From NCBI GenBank assembly GCA_030647195.1, contig JAUSKD010000036.1:1-35048 (forward strand): a stretch of 35,048 nt of DNA. The letters run 5' to 3'. Source of the stretch: Candidatus Peribacter sp. Lineage in GTDB: Bacteria; Patescibacteriota; Gracilibacteria; Peribacterales; Peribacteraceae. Below are positions 8,164 to 14,956 of the stretch, piece after piece. The stretch's first letter is position 1. Every line of letters begins with the position of its first letter. The notes beneath the pieces were generated by a model that was not told the origin of the DNA, did not search any database, and was given only the letters and a program-made list of their open reading frames with translations. The translations under genes and the position numbers were made by a program.

Positions 8164-8235
8164 CTCCTTCCTGCCCTTTCATTCCTCTCTTTCCTTTCTC
8201 ACTTTTCTTTCTTTTCTGTCCTTTCTGCCCTCCCG
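8164..8235 (+). repeat. Polypyrimidine tract right of S23 gene
   Basis: About 70 bases of almost pure C/T follow the S23 stop codon. Read on the opposite strand the tract resembles the purine tract to the left of the gene, sharing CAGAAAAG and AAAAGTGAG segments. It may also end transcription of the S23 gene, but no clear hairpin is seen. Confidence 0.5.
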
Positions 8236-8238
8236 ACG

Positions 8239-8267
8239 TTGACAAGTAAAATTGTCACACGGACAAT
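8239..8267 (+). promoter_or_regulatory. Sigma70-type promoter of Gfo/Idh gene
   Basis: A perfect -35 TTGACA (8239-8244), a 17-bp spacer and -10 GACAAT (8262-8267). Transcription would start near 8274, giving a ~230-nt leader with a hairpin at 8274-8296 (CCAGC-TCGA/TCGA-GCTGG) and a small ORF. The same GACAAT hexamer serves the neighbouring isomerase gene. Confidence 0.65.
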
Positions 8268-8373
8268 GCTTGGCCAGCTTCGATTCTTCGAGGCTGGATG
8301 ATCTTTGACAGCACTGCGATTGAATAAACGTCCATTCTCCCTTTCCCCTCACTTTTCCGGCAAGGAGTAAAAC

Positions 8374-8481
8374 ATGCCGCAGTTCGTTGTGTGGTGTGAA
8401 CCGAGGACCTCTCTGCAGAAGGCCCTCAGGTTCGACTCTGCATTGAGCAGTGATTGTGCGTGTTTGAAACCATTCCAATGA
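8374..8481 (+). CDS. Possible 35-residue leader peptide ORF
   Basis: An ATG preceded by a strong Shine-Dalgarno (AAGGAG at 8362-8367, 6-base spacing) opens a 35-codon frame beginning MPQFVVWCEPR and ending LKPFQ at TGA 8479-8481. It lies wholly inside the leader between the 8239 promoter and the oxidoreductase ATG at 8505. Most genes in this window lack an SD, so the strong site is notable. It could be a translated upstream ORF controlling the next gene, a small protein, or chance. No homologue is recognised. Confidence 0.4.
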   Translation: MPQFVVWCEPRTSLQKALRFDSALSSDCACLKPFQ

Positions 8482-8504
8482 CCTTGTGAGAAGGAACGAA
8501 ACCC

Positions 8505-9782
8505 ATGTTACATTTCGCCCCCTCGTGTCGCGACGTCCCCCCGAAACTGGACGTGTGCATCGCGGGTCTCGGCCCCGGCGGCTTCATCGGCCCGACCGCG
8601 CATGGCCCGAACCTGCTTGCGACCAACACGTTCCGGATCTGCGGCGCCGCGACGGAACCCGGGACGGACTTCCACGTCAACGTGGCACAGAACCTGCGTG
8701 TCCCGCAGGACATGGTCAGCCCGGACTTCGGCGCCCTGCTCGGGCGCCTCGTGCTGATGCACAAGGCCGGCGACCTCAAGTTGCCTCCTATCGTGGACAT
8801 CTGCACCCCGACGAGCCTGCATGCGCGGCAGATCAGTCTGGCGGCCACCAAAGGCGTCCGCTACATCATGACCGACAAGCCGGCCGTGGCGGAGATCGCC
8901 GAGATCCACCAAGTGCGCACCGTGCTGGGCCAGACAGGTGCGAAATTGTTCGTCACCTTCAACCACCGCTACAACTTCATCGTGGCCTGGCTGAAGGCGT
9001 TCGTCGCCAAGTACCCGGACCAGGTCGTCTCGATCGAGGCCGGCTTCCTGCAAGACTGGCTGATGAAAGAGGTCCACTTCCGGCAGGCGGACTGGCGCAC
9101 GGCTCACAAGCTGTGCGCACTCTTGGACATCCTCAGCCACGCCGTGGATCTGGCAAGCTGGGTGGCCGGCGCACCCATCACCGGCGTCGAACGCGCAACG
9201 GTCGGCATGACCGGTGAGTTCGCGCAGCAGAAGAAGTTCTTCGACACGGGAGCCGGGAATGTGCTGTTCGGCAACGGCCTTGAGGGATATGCCCTCTGCA
9301 GCCAGTCCCGCGCCGGCCACGCCGACGACATCTACGTCTGCGTGAACCTGAAGGATGGACGCAGACTCATGTGGCGTATGGAATGGAATCCCGATGCCCT
9401 CTTCGTCGGTCACTCGGCGCTCACCGTCGAGAGCCGCGCCGCGTTCACCCCGCACCTGCGCGGGCACAGTGACTTCTTCGCCAAGGAATTGGGCGACGAG
9501 GCGCTGGCCGGGCAATTGGCCCAGCAGTACGGCAAGAACCCGCCGGGCCACATCCAGGGTTGGGATACCCTGTGGTACTTCCTCTTCCTCGGGATTGCCG
9601 GCGCGATCTATCAGGACTTGAATCTGCCGCGCGTGGCGACGGAGATGCCGATGGCGATGCAGATCGAACCGCCGACCTTCGAGGGCGCCGGCATTCAGGC
9701 CACCGCCTACGTCCACGCACACGTGAAGAGCGCGGAACAGGGCGGCAGGCGTGTCGATCTGGCCGACGTACTCTCGGTCTAG
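8505..9782 (+). CDS. Gfo/Idh/MocA-like oxidoreductase
   Basis: This 425-residue protein starts with a Rossmann strand and glycine turn (VCIAGLGPGGF), a variant of the usual GxGxxG, then VDICTPTSLHARQISLAATKG and DKPAVAEIAE, corresponding to the family EKP motif whose Lys binds NAD(P) and substrate. FNHRYN and a GFLQDWL segment mark the start of the C-terminal alpha/beta substrate domain. Members oxidise or isomerise sugars and cyclitols with bound NAD(P). It is followed by a sugar isomerase-like gene, so the pair probably handles one sugar or inositol-type compound. SD GAGAAGGA precedes the ATG with good spacing. Third codon positions are very G/C-rich compared with neighbours, which suggests acquisition from another lineage. 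Confidence 0.85.
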   Translation: MLHFAPSCRDVPPKLDVCIAGLGPGGFIGPTAHGPNLLATNTFRICGAATEPGTDFHVNVAQNLRVPQDMVSPDFGALLGRLVLMHKAGDLKLPPIVDICTPTSLHARQISLAATKGVRYIMTDKPAVAEIAEIHQVRTVLGQTGAKLFVTFNHRYNFIVAWLKAFVAKYPDQVVSIEAGFLQDWLMKEVHFRQADWRTAHKLCALLDILSHAVDLASWVAGAPITGVERATVGMTGEFAQQKKFFDTGAGNVLFGNGLEGYALCSQSRAGHADDIYVCVNLKDGRRLMWRMEWNPDALFVGHSALTVESRAAFTPHLRGHSDFFAKELGDEALAGQLAQQYGKNPPGHIQGWDTLWYFLFLGIAGAIYQDLNLPRVATEMPMAMQIEPPTFEGAGIQATAYVHAHVKSAEQGGRRVDLADVLSV

Positions 9783-9814
9783 CGGCGTCAATCGCAACCA
9801 CTGTCAACGAACCG

Positions 9815-9850
9815 ACCCGGTCTCCTCTCGTATTGGGGGGACCGGGTTTT
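9815..9850 (+). terminator. Rho-independent terminator after Gfo/Idh gene
   Basis: ACCCGGTC pairs with GACCGGGT, extended by TCC/GGG, around a loop near 9827-9835, followed by a short T run. It lies 33 bases after the stop and separates the oxidoreductase from the next promoter. Confidence 0.75.
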
Positions 9851-9866
9851 CTGAACACGAAGAGCA

Positions 9867-9894
9867 TTGACCTCTGTTAAGAATACTGGACAAT
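9867..9894 (+). promoter_or_regulatory. Promoter of sugar isomerase gene
   Basis: TTGACC (9867-9872), 16-bp spacer, GACAAT (9889-9894). The -10 is identical to that of the promoter at 8239, so both sugar genes are likely read by the same sigma factor under separate starts. The leader is about 215 nt. Confidence 0.5.
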
Positions 9895-9977
9895 ACCTCC
9901 CCCGGGTCAAAGCAGGCTTTGGTTATCCTGAAGCCCGAAGAACCGGGATGCTCTTTGGCACAACTGGCATGAGAAAA

Positions 9978-10029
9978 CTGACGGTGGCATCGTGCCCCCA
10001 CACGTACGGGGACAGGCTGCCATCGTCAG
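9978..10029 (+). promoter_or_regulatory. Long hairpin in leader of isomerase gene
   Basis: CTGACGGTGGCA pairs with TGCCATCGTCAG (one G-T), and inside it CCCC pairs with GGGG after an internal loop. It is located mid-leader, 85 bases before the ATG. It has no T run, so it is not a terminator; a regulatory or stabilising role is possible. A second small palindrome GCCGC/GCGGC lies near 10050. Confidence 0.45.
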
Positions 10030-10114
10030 GAAATGAATGAAATTATTGAGCCGCACTGCGGCAGACATTCTTTCCCGGAGACGAAGGCAGCACGCATGTT
10101 GAAGGATCAGTATC

Positions 10115-11128
10115 ATGAGTCGACCGGTCACGATGTTCACGGGTCAATGGGCGGATTTGTCCTTGGATGCCCTCCTCGCCAAGATGAAGGAGTGGGGGTA
10201 CGACGGGGCGGAACTGGCCTGCTGGGGGGACCATTTCGATGTGGAGGCCGCCGTGACGGAGCTGGACTACTGCGAGAAGAAACGCAAGCAGCTCGAGAAA
10301 CACGGTCTCAACGTCTGGGCGATCAGCAACCACCTGGTCGGGCAGGCCACGCTGGATATCATCGACCAGCGCCACCAGTCCATCCTCCCCGCGAGCGTGT
10401 GGGGCGGCGGCAATCCGGCCCAAGTGCGCGAGCGTGCGGTACAGCACATGAAGAACGCCGCCCTCGCCGCCAAGCGCCTCGGAGTCAAAGTGGTCAACGG
10501 GTTCACGGGTTCCCCGATCTGGCACCTGCTGTACTCGTTCCCGCCGGTACCGCCCGAGATGGTCGGTGCGGGGTTCGACCTCCTGCACGATGTCTGGATG
10601 CCGATCCTGGACGTGTTCGGCGAGAACGATATCCGGTTCGCCCTGGAGGTCCACCCGACCGAGATCGCCTACGACGGGCCGACGGCGGAGTGGGCGCTGG
10701 ACGCCGTCGAACACCACGACGCGTTCGGGTTCAACTTCGACCCCAGTCACTTGCTGTGGCAGGGCGTCGATCCGGTGGTGTTCATCCAGGCCTTTCGGGA
10801 CCGCATCTACCACGTCCACATGAAGGACGTGGGGGTGCAGCCCAATGGCTGGGCGAGTGTGCTCAATAACCACATGCCCTTCGGCAAGCCCGCCCGTCCG
10901 TGGGATTTCCGTTCGCTGGGCCACGGCAGAGTCGACTTCGACCGCATTGTCCGGGCCCTCAACGAGGCCGGATACGCGGGCCCGCTCTCGGTCGAGTGGG
11001 AAGACATCGGCATGGACCGCGAGCACGGGGCCAAGGAAGCCCTGGGTTACGTCCGCCGCGTCGACTTCGCGCCGAGCGCCGTGGCGTTCGATGCCGCCTT
11101 CGACAAGGCCGAGCAAGGGAAGAAGTAG
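10115..11128 (+). CDS. Sugar phosphate isomerase/epimerase (AP endonuclease 2-type TIM barrel)
   Basis: This 337-residue protein is a xylose-isomerase-like TIM barrel. Likely divalent-metal ligands are seen in order: Glu in [11 protein letters not shown], Asp/His in [11 protein letters not shown], His in IYHVHMKD, and Glu in LSVEWED. The N-terminus ([24 protein letters not shown]) matches the first barrel strand and helix. Such enzymes isomerise or epimerise sugars, inosose or hydroxypyruvate, and commonly neighbour Gfo/Idh oxidoreductases as here. SD GAAGGA lies 8 bases before the ATG. Like its neighbour it is unusually G/C-rich at third positions and has its own promoter, so the two look like a transferred module rather than native genes. 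The exact substrate is not visible. Confidence 0.88.
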   Translation: MSRPVTMFTGQWADLSLDALLAKMKEWGYDGAELACWGDHFDVEAAVTELDYCEKKRKQLEKHGLNVWAISNHLVGQATLDIIDQRHQSILPASVWGGGNPAQVRERAVQHMKNAALAAKRLGVKVVNGFTGSPIWHLLYSFPPVPPEMVGAGFDLLHDVWMPILDVFGENDIRFALEVHPTEIAYDGPTAEWALDAVEHHDAFGFNFDPSHLLWQGVDPVVFIQAFRDRIYHVHMKDVGVQPNGWASVLNNHMPFGKPARPWDFRSLGHGRVDFDRIVRALNEAGYAGPLSVEWEDIGMDREHGAKEALGYVRRVDFAPSAVAFDAAFDKAEQGKK

Positions 11129-11166
11129 CAGGCACCCGGCCCGCTCATGCCAACCAATGCCAAAGA

Positions 11167-11197
11167 GAAGAGCCTCACGTTCACCGTGGGGCTCTTC
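11167..11197. terminator. Strong hairpin between convergent genes
   Basis: GAAGAGCCTCACG pairs with CGTGGGGCTCTTC (one G-T wobble) around a 5-nt loop, 38 bases after the isomerase stop. The T run is weak on either strand, but the position suggests termination or 3'-end protection. Confidence 0.55.
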
Positions 11198-11233
11198 ACA
11201 ATGGTCACTCACGGCAGAGCTGCGTTTACGCAA

Positions 11234-11453
11234 CACACAGAAACAAAACAGAAACACAAACCGGACAGACACAAACAAAACAACGCACGGGATGGGGCGC
11301 GACACGGGGGGTGAAGAGGAAGGCCCTGCTACAAAACGCCGACGAGGCGGATCCGAAGCCTTGGAGGATCCGACGAGGAGGCACAGGGCCGGGTGGAGCG
11401 GGCGTTGGCGCGCCAGCGTTTTGGCTCCACCTTTGTCGCGACAAAGGTGGAAA
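11234..11453 (+). repeat. Structured intergenic repeat A, copy 2
   Basis: This is the second copy of the element at 3470-3693, same orientation. The A/C-rich tract is longer here; the GGGGCGCGACACGGGGGG core is identical; the variable hairpin is replaced by a short unpaired insert; the middle stem is CGGATCC/GGATCCG and the terminal stem TCCACCTTTGT-CGCG-ACAAAGGTGGA. Four stem positions differ from copy 1 on both sides so that pairing is kept. The terminal hairpin ends directly after the stop codon of the minus-strand rRNA methyltransferase gene, so on that strand the element would be its 3' untranslated region. Confidence 0.85.
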
Positions 11454-11454
11454 C

Positions 11455-12981
11455 TTACTTCCTCTGCAACAGACTCACCGCCTCGATATGCGCCGTATGC
11501 GGGAACAAATCCACCGGCTGCACGGTCCGAAGCTCGTAACCGGATTTGAGGAACTCCCCCAGATCGCGCGCGAAGGTGGCCATGTTGCACGACACGTAGA
11601 CGATCTTGTCTGGCTTGTGGGCCGCGACCGCCTCGCGCGCATCGGGGTGCAGTCCCGCCCGCGGCGGATCCACGACAATCGTATTGAACTTGTACTTGGA
11701 TCCGGGTTTCAGCTGGTCATTGAGCACCTGCTCGGCACGCCCGCGATAGAAGCTGATATTGCCGATGCGGTTCTTGCCCGCGCTCTTGAGCGCATCCTCG
11801 ATGGCCGACGGATGACTTTCGATCCCCACGACCTTCTCGCAGTACCGCGAGAGGTACTGCCCGATCGTGCCCATGCCGCAGTACGCATCCAGCACCGTGT
11901 CTCGGGGACTTAAGTCCGCCGCCGCCGCCACTGACTGGTAGAGCTTCTCGGCACCGAGCGTGTTTGTCTGAAAGAAAGAGAAGGGCGAGATCTCGAACGA
12001 GAGGTCAAAGAGCTTTTCGGTGATGGTGGGCTTGCCCGTGAGCACGTGGACCTTGGGCGTCTCGGGCTTGTCGTTCAGCCCCAGATGCTCGACCACAAGA
12101 AGAGAAGCGAGACCCGAACGCCCGCCGAAGCGCATGAAATACTGGAACAGCGGCTCGAGCTCTTTTTTGCGCGCATTCACGAGGAACGCAATCATCTGCT
12201 CGCCCGTGTTGATGCCACGCCGGAGCAAAAGGATCCGGAGCATGCCGCGATGCGTCTTGGGGTTGTAGACCGGAAGCTTGGTCTCGCGCATGAACCGCTG
12301 CACGTCGGTGAGCAGGCTCGGCAGCTGTTCATCATAGAGGTGACATTCGTTGATCGGCAGGATCGTGGACCACTGGTTGGGCAGGTGGAATCCGATGGAG
12401 GGATTTTCGTCGATGTACTGCTTGCGCCCATTCTTCTCTTCGGTGCGCATGGCCTCGAAACCGAACGACAGCTCCAGCTTGTTGCGATAGTGAAACACCT
12501 GCGGGCTCGGAATGATCTTGAGCACCCGCCCCGCAAGGGACGCGCGCACGGAAGCATCCGCGGGAGTCAGATGCGAGAGGGTCTCGCGCACGATCTCCTC
12601 CTTGTACTCGATCTGCTTCACGTACGAAAGCTGCTGCCACACACAGCCGCCGCACGCGTGACAGTGGGCGCATTTGGGCTGCACCTCATCCTTGGAGCGC
12701 TTGATGATCTTCGAAATTTTGGCTTCGGCGAAGTTGCCGCGGTTCTTGAGGATGACGATCTCCGCCTTCTGCCCCGGCAGGGCTCCTGTCACAAAGACGG
12801 GGAGTGTCTCGATATGCGCCAACCCCGCACCGCCGTGCGTCAGTTTTTCGATCGTCACCGTGTGTTTCTCGCCGGACTGCATTTTGACCGCCTGCACGGC
12901 GGAACCTGCGGCAGAATCGCCGTCAGATGAGCCAGCCTTGGGGCTAAGCCCAATGTCCTCTGTTTCGTGGGATATTGACAT
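11455..12981 (-). CDS. rlmD: 23S rRNA (uracil-C5)-methyltransferase, RumA/RlmD family
   Basis: This 508-residue class I methyltransferase makes 5-methyluridine in 23S rRNA. It has an N-terminal TRAM domain (TIEKLTHGGAGLAHI, residues ~42-95), Fe-S cluster cysteines C104, C107, C110 and C113 with Cys213 (NECHL) another candidate ligand, and the SAM-binding fold: FFQTN, DAYCGMGTIG (~365-374), VVDPPRAGL (Asp438) and the catalytic YVSCN (Cys465). ATG 12981 has an AGGAG very close by; a later ATG at residue 34 is possible because the first 33 residues are poorly conserved in type. The reading frame stays open upstream to 13785, but that part overlaps the opposite-strand gene. U1939 specificity (RlmD) versus U747 (RlmC) is not decided. 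Confidence 0.88.
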   Translation of the reverse strand: MSISHETEDIGLSPKAGSSDGDSAAGSAVQAVKMQSGEKHTVTIEKLTHGGAGLAHIETLPVFVTGALPGQKAEIVILKNRGNFAEAKISKIIKRSKDEVQPKCAHCHACGGCVWQQLSYVKQIEYKEEIVRETLSHLTPADASVRASLAGRVLKIIPSPQVFHYRNKLELSFGFEAMRTEEKNGRKQYIDENPSIGFHLPNQWSTILPINECHLYDEQLPSLLTDVQRFMRETKLPVYNPKTHRGMLRILLLRRGINTGEQMIAFLVNARKKELEPLFQYFMRFGGRSGLASLLVVEHLGLNDKPETPKVHVLTGKPTITEKLFDLSFEISPFSFFQTNTLGAEKLYQSVAAAADLSPRDTVLDAYCGMGTIGQYLSRYCEKVVGIESHPSAIEDALKSAGKNRIGNISFYRGRAEQVLNDQLKPGSKYKFNTIVVDPPRAGLHPDAREAVAAHKPDKIVYVSCNMATFARDLGEFLKSGYELRTVQPVDLFPHTAHIEAVSLLQRK

Positions 12982-13023
12982 CTCTCCTAAAAAGTAGTAT
13001 AAATAACACCTTTTTGCCTTCAC
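12982..13023. promoter_or_regulatory. Divergent promoter region
   Basis: The 42-bp AT-rich gap between divergent genes contains TATACT on the minus strand (14 bases before the methyltransferase ATG) and TATAAA on the plus strand (20 bases before the GTG at 13024). The two start regions overlap. Confidence 0.45.
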
Positions 13024-13977
13024 GTGAAAGGAAGAACCTTCATCGTCATCGGCATCGCCCTTGCGATCAGCAACGCATCCGGCCCAGCCGGAGCCGCTGT
13101 CAGCGTAGCACAAGAAACCGCTTCCGCAAGGATACAGGCGCTTTCCGGTGGTCTGCCGACCGTCTCGCTGCTTCCCCTGCCTGCCCGAACGGATTGGCCG
13201 GGCGGGCCTGACGGGCATGAGGCGCGAAGCGGCACACGCATCCTGTCGAAGCAACGCACCTGGCAGCCTACTCCCGCTCCTGTGCCTGCCGTCAGGAAGA
13301 CGACGACCGAAGAATCCAAACGAAGCTATCTGGCCGTCGTGGATCAGCCCGATATTCAGGAACGGCACAAGATCATCGCCGATGAGGTGTTGCGCCTCCT
13401 CCCTGCGAGCTGCACGAACCAAATCAAAAATTTCTACGTCCGCTACGACAAGCCGGAACGCCGGGGACTCGCCGGCAAGGACACCATCATTGTGGATGGC
13501 ACGATCCCTGATGAGGAATTCCGGGCGGTACTCATCCACGAGGCACTGGGACACGTCTTTGACCTGGGCTGTCTGCAGGGCTCCCCTCTCGCCGGCAACA
13601 GTATCTTCAAGGACGGTAACGAACCGATCTTCCGGAATGACGCCAGCCTCTCGTTCTACAGAATCTCGTGGACGGACAGCGCACACCAGCGGGCGGGCGC
13701 AAAAGCGGAGGATTTCGCGAGCGGATACGCCGCCTCGGACCCGTTCGAGGATCTTGCGGAAAGCACGATCTACTACGTCCTGCACAACGGGGAATTCACG
13801 CAGCGCGCCATGACGAATACATCGCTCGCGACGAAGCTGAAATGGCTGCAGACGTTCCTCCCCGTCGCCCCCGTTTCTTCGGGAGCGCTGTCCGCCGCCT
13901 GGGATGGCACGGTCCCCTGGGACGCGACGAAGCTGGCCTATACCTGGAAAAAACCGGCGATTGTCGCGAGGCAGTAA
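13024..13977 (+). CDS. Secreted putative zinc metallopeptidase (HExxGH)
   Basis: The 317-residue protein opens with GTG and a signal peptide (KGRTFIVIGIALAISNASG, cleavage after about residue 25). A Pro-rich linker near 80-95 precedes a domain with LIHEALGHVFDLG, where His172 and His177 frame an HExxGH motif, the zinc site known from dipeptidyl peptidase III (M49). About 70 residues later DPFEDLAES (Glu242/Glu246) offers the third, gluzincin-type ligand. Other features of M49 are absent and the domain is much shorter, so this is more likely a different gluzincin-like family. It should act outside the membrane. No substrate is suggested by its neighbours. Confidence 0.7.
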   Translation: MKGRTFIVIGIALAISNASGPAGAAVSVAQETASARIQALSGGLPTVSLLPLPARTDWPGGPDGHEARSGTRILSKQRTWQPTPAPVPAVRKTTTEESKRSYLAVVDQPDIQERHKIIADEVLRLLPASCTNQIKNFYVRYDKPERRGLAGKDTIIVDGTIPDEEFRAVLIHEALGHVFDLGCLQGSPLAGNSIFKDGNEPIFRNDASLSFYRISWTDSAHQRAGAKAEDFASGYAASDPFEDLAESTIYYVLHNGEFTQRAMTNTSLATKLKWLQTFLPVAPVSSGALSAAWDGTVPWDATKLAYTWKKPAIVARQ

Positions 13978-13989
13978 CGATGATGGAAA

Positions 13990-14024
13990 AGCTAACAGCT
14001 ACCAGCTATAAGCTATAAGCTATT
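13990..14024 (+). repeat. Heptamer tandem repeat D, copy 1
   Basis: Five exact-period units: AGCTAAC, AGCTACC, AGCTATA, AGCTATA, AGCTATT. They fill the gap between the secreted peptidase stop and the next ATG at 14028. The same heptamer recurs at 24342-24369. Confidence 0.8.
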
Positions 14025-14027
14025 GTC

Positions 14028-14837
14028 ATGCGTCCCCGCGTCTTACTCCTGCTCTGGCTCGCAACCGACCTCGCGTTCTTCGCCGGGCTCTACGCACTGG
14101 CGTACTTCATCCGCGTGGGCTTTGTGCTCTCGACAAACTTTCCGTTCCTCCCGTTTCTCACGACGGCCCTGGTGGTCGCTCCGGTCTGGCTGCTCGTGCT
14201 GGGCACGACGCGCACCTTTGCCCTCACGCGCAATCAACGCACCATGCGCAACGCCGCCTACATCACCTATGCGGCACTCGTCGGCGTGGCTCTCTTCACG
14301 CTCGCGTTCTACTTCCGCTTCAAGACATCGTTCCAAGGCGTGAGCCGGCTGCTGCTGCTGGAGGCTTTTGCCCTCACGGCGGGCGGCATCTGGCTGTGGC
14401 ATCTGATTTTTGACGTCATCCGGAGGATGATCCTGCGACGGTCCCCGCCAAGCTTCCCGACACTCATCGTCGGGCTCACGCGGGAATCCAAATCCCTCAT
14501 CGCACAGTTGAACGGGCACTTGAATCCCCTCACGCCGGTCGCCATCTTGGACGGCCAGGGAACGAAAGAAACGGAAGTGCACGGCGTGCCGGTGCTGGGC
14601 AAGCTGGACCGGCTGGAAGAAACACTGGTGCACAAACGCATCACGCACGTCATCCAGTGCAGCAATCTGGAGCAGAGCCTGAATTTACTGAGCGCCTGTC
14701 GGCGCCGGGGCATCACGTACATGCTCCTGCCGTCCGTACTCGGCATTGTGGAACGGGACGAACGTGTCGAATCGCTGGAGGGGCATGCCGTGACAGTGGT
14801 GGGACCGGAAATACGGGGAAGATGGTTCTTCCGGTGA
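14028..14837 (+). CDS. Sugar-transferase N-terminal half (membrane + CoA_binding_3) without catalytic domain
   Basis: The 269-residue protein has four membrane helices (about 3-26, 40-62, 75-95, 105-130) followed by a Rossmann-like CoA_binding_3 domain (LIVGLTRESKSLIAQLNGH to VVGPEIRG). This is the N-terminal layout of WbaP/WcaJ-type undecaprenyl-phosphate sugar-1-phosphate transferases, but the frame stops where the catalytic bacterial sugar-transferase domain would begin. The tandem repeat C1 starts 3 bases after the stop, and no catalytic domain follows in any frame. It may be a regulatory stand-alone domain or a truncated gene. It precedes a sugar nucleotidyltransferase. Confidence 0.75.
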   Translation: MRPRVLLLLWLATDLAFFAGLYALAYFIRVGFVLSTNFPFLPFLTTALVVAPVWLLVLGTTRTFALTRNQRTMRNAAYITYAALVGVALFTLAFYFRFKTSFQGVSRLLLLEAFALTAGGIWLWHLIFDVIRRMILRRSPPSFPTLIVGLTRESKSLIAQLNGHLNPLTPVAILDGQGTKETEVHGVPVLGKLDRLEETLVHKRITHVIQCSNLEQSLNLLSACRRRGITYMLLPSVLGIVERDERVESLEGHAVTVVGPEIRGRWFFR

Positions 14838-14840
14838 AAA

Positions 14841-14928
14841 GGGAACTCGGGAACTGGGGAACTCGGAAATTTCGCAGATTCATGTCGTGATTCTAGTTCC
14901 CTATTTCCTGATTTCCCTAGTTCCCTAA
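14841..14928 (+). repeat. Octamer inverted repeat C, copy 1
   Basis: The left arm repeats GGGAACTC, GGGAACTG, GGGAACTC; a centre with TTCGCAGA follows; the right arm carries AGTTCCCT, ATTTCCTG, ATTTCCCT, AGTTCCCT. The arms can pair in several registers, forming a long hairpin directly behind the stop codon at 14837. The same design is found at 29725-29834. Confidence 0.75.
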
Positions 14929-14944
14929 CTTTCAACCACTCCAG

Positions 14945-14950
14945 TATGCT
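14945..14950 (+). promoter_or_regulatory. -10 hexamer of nucleotidyltransferase gene
   Basis: TATGCT lies 6 bases before the GTG start at 14957, implying a leaderless transcript with a GTG start codon. Confidence 0.4.
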
Positions 14951-14956
14951 ATCTCC

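Noticed and set aside
8430-8445. GGTTCGACTC as a tRNA T-loop
   Set aside because: No pairing T stem, acceptor or anticodon arm around it; it is inside the small leader ORF.
12982-13785. 268-residue N-terminal extension of the rRNA methyltransferase frame
   Set aside because: It is antisense to the secreted HExxGH gene; the methyltransferase TRAM domain starts at about residue 40 from ATG 12981.
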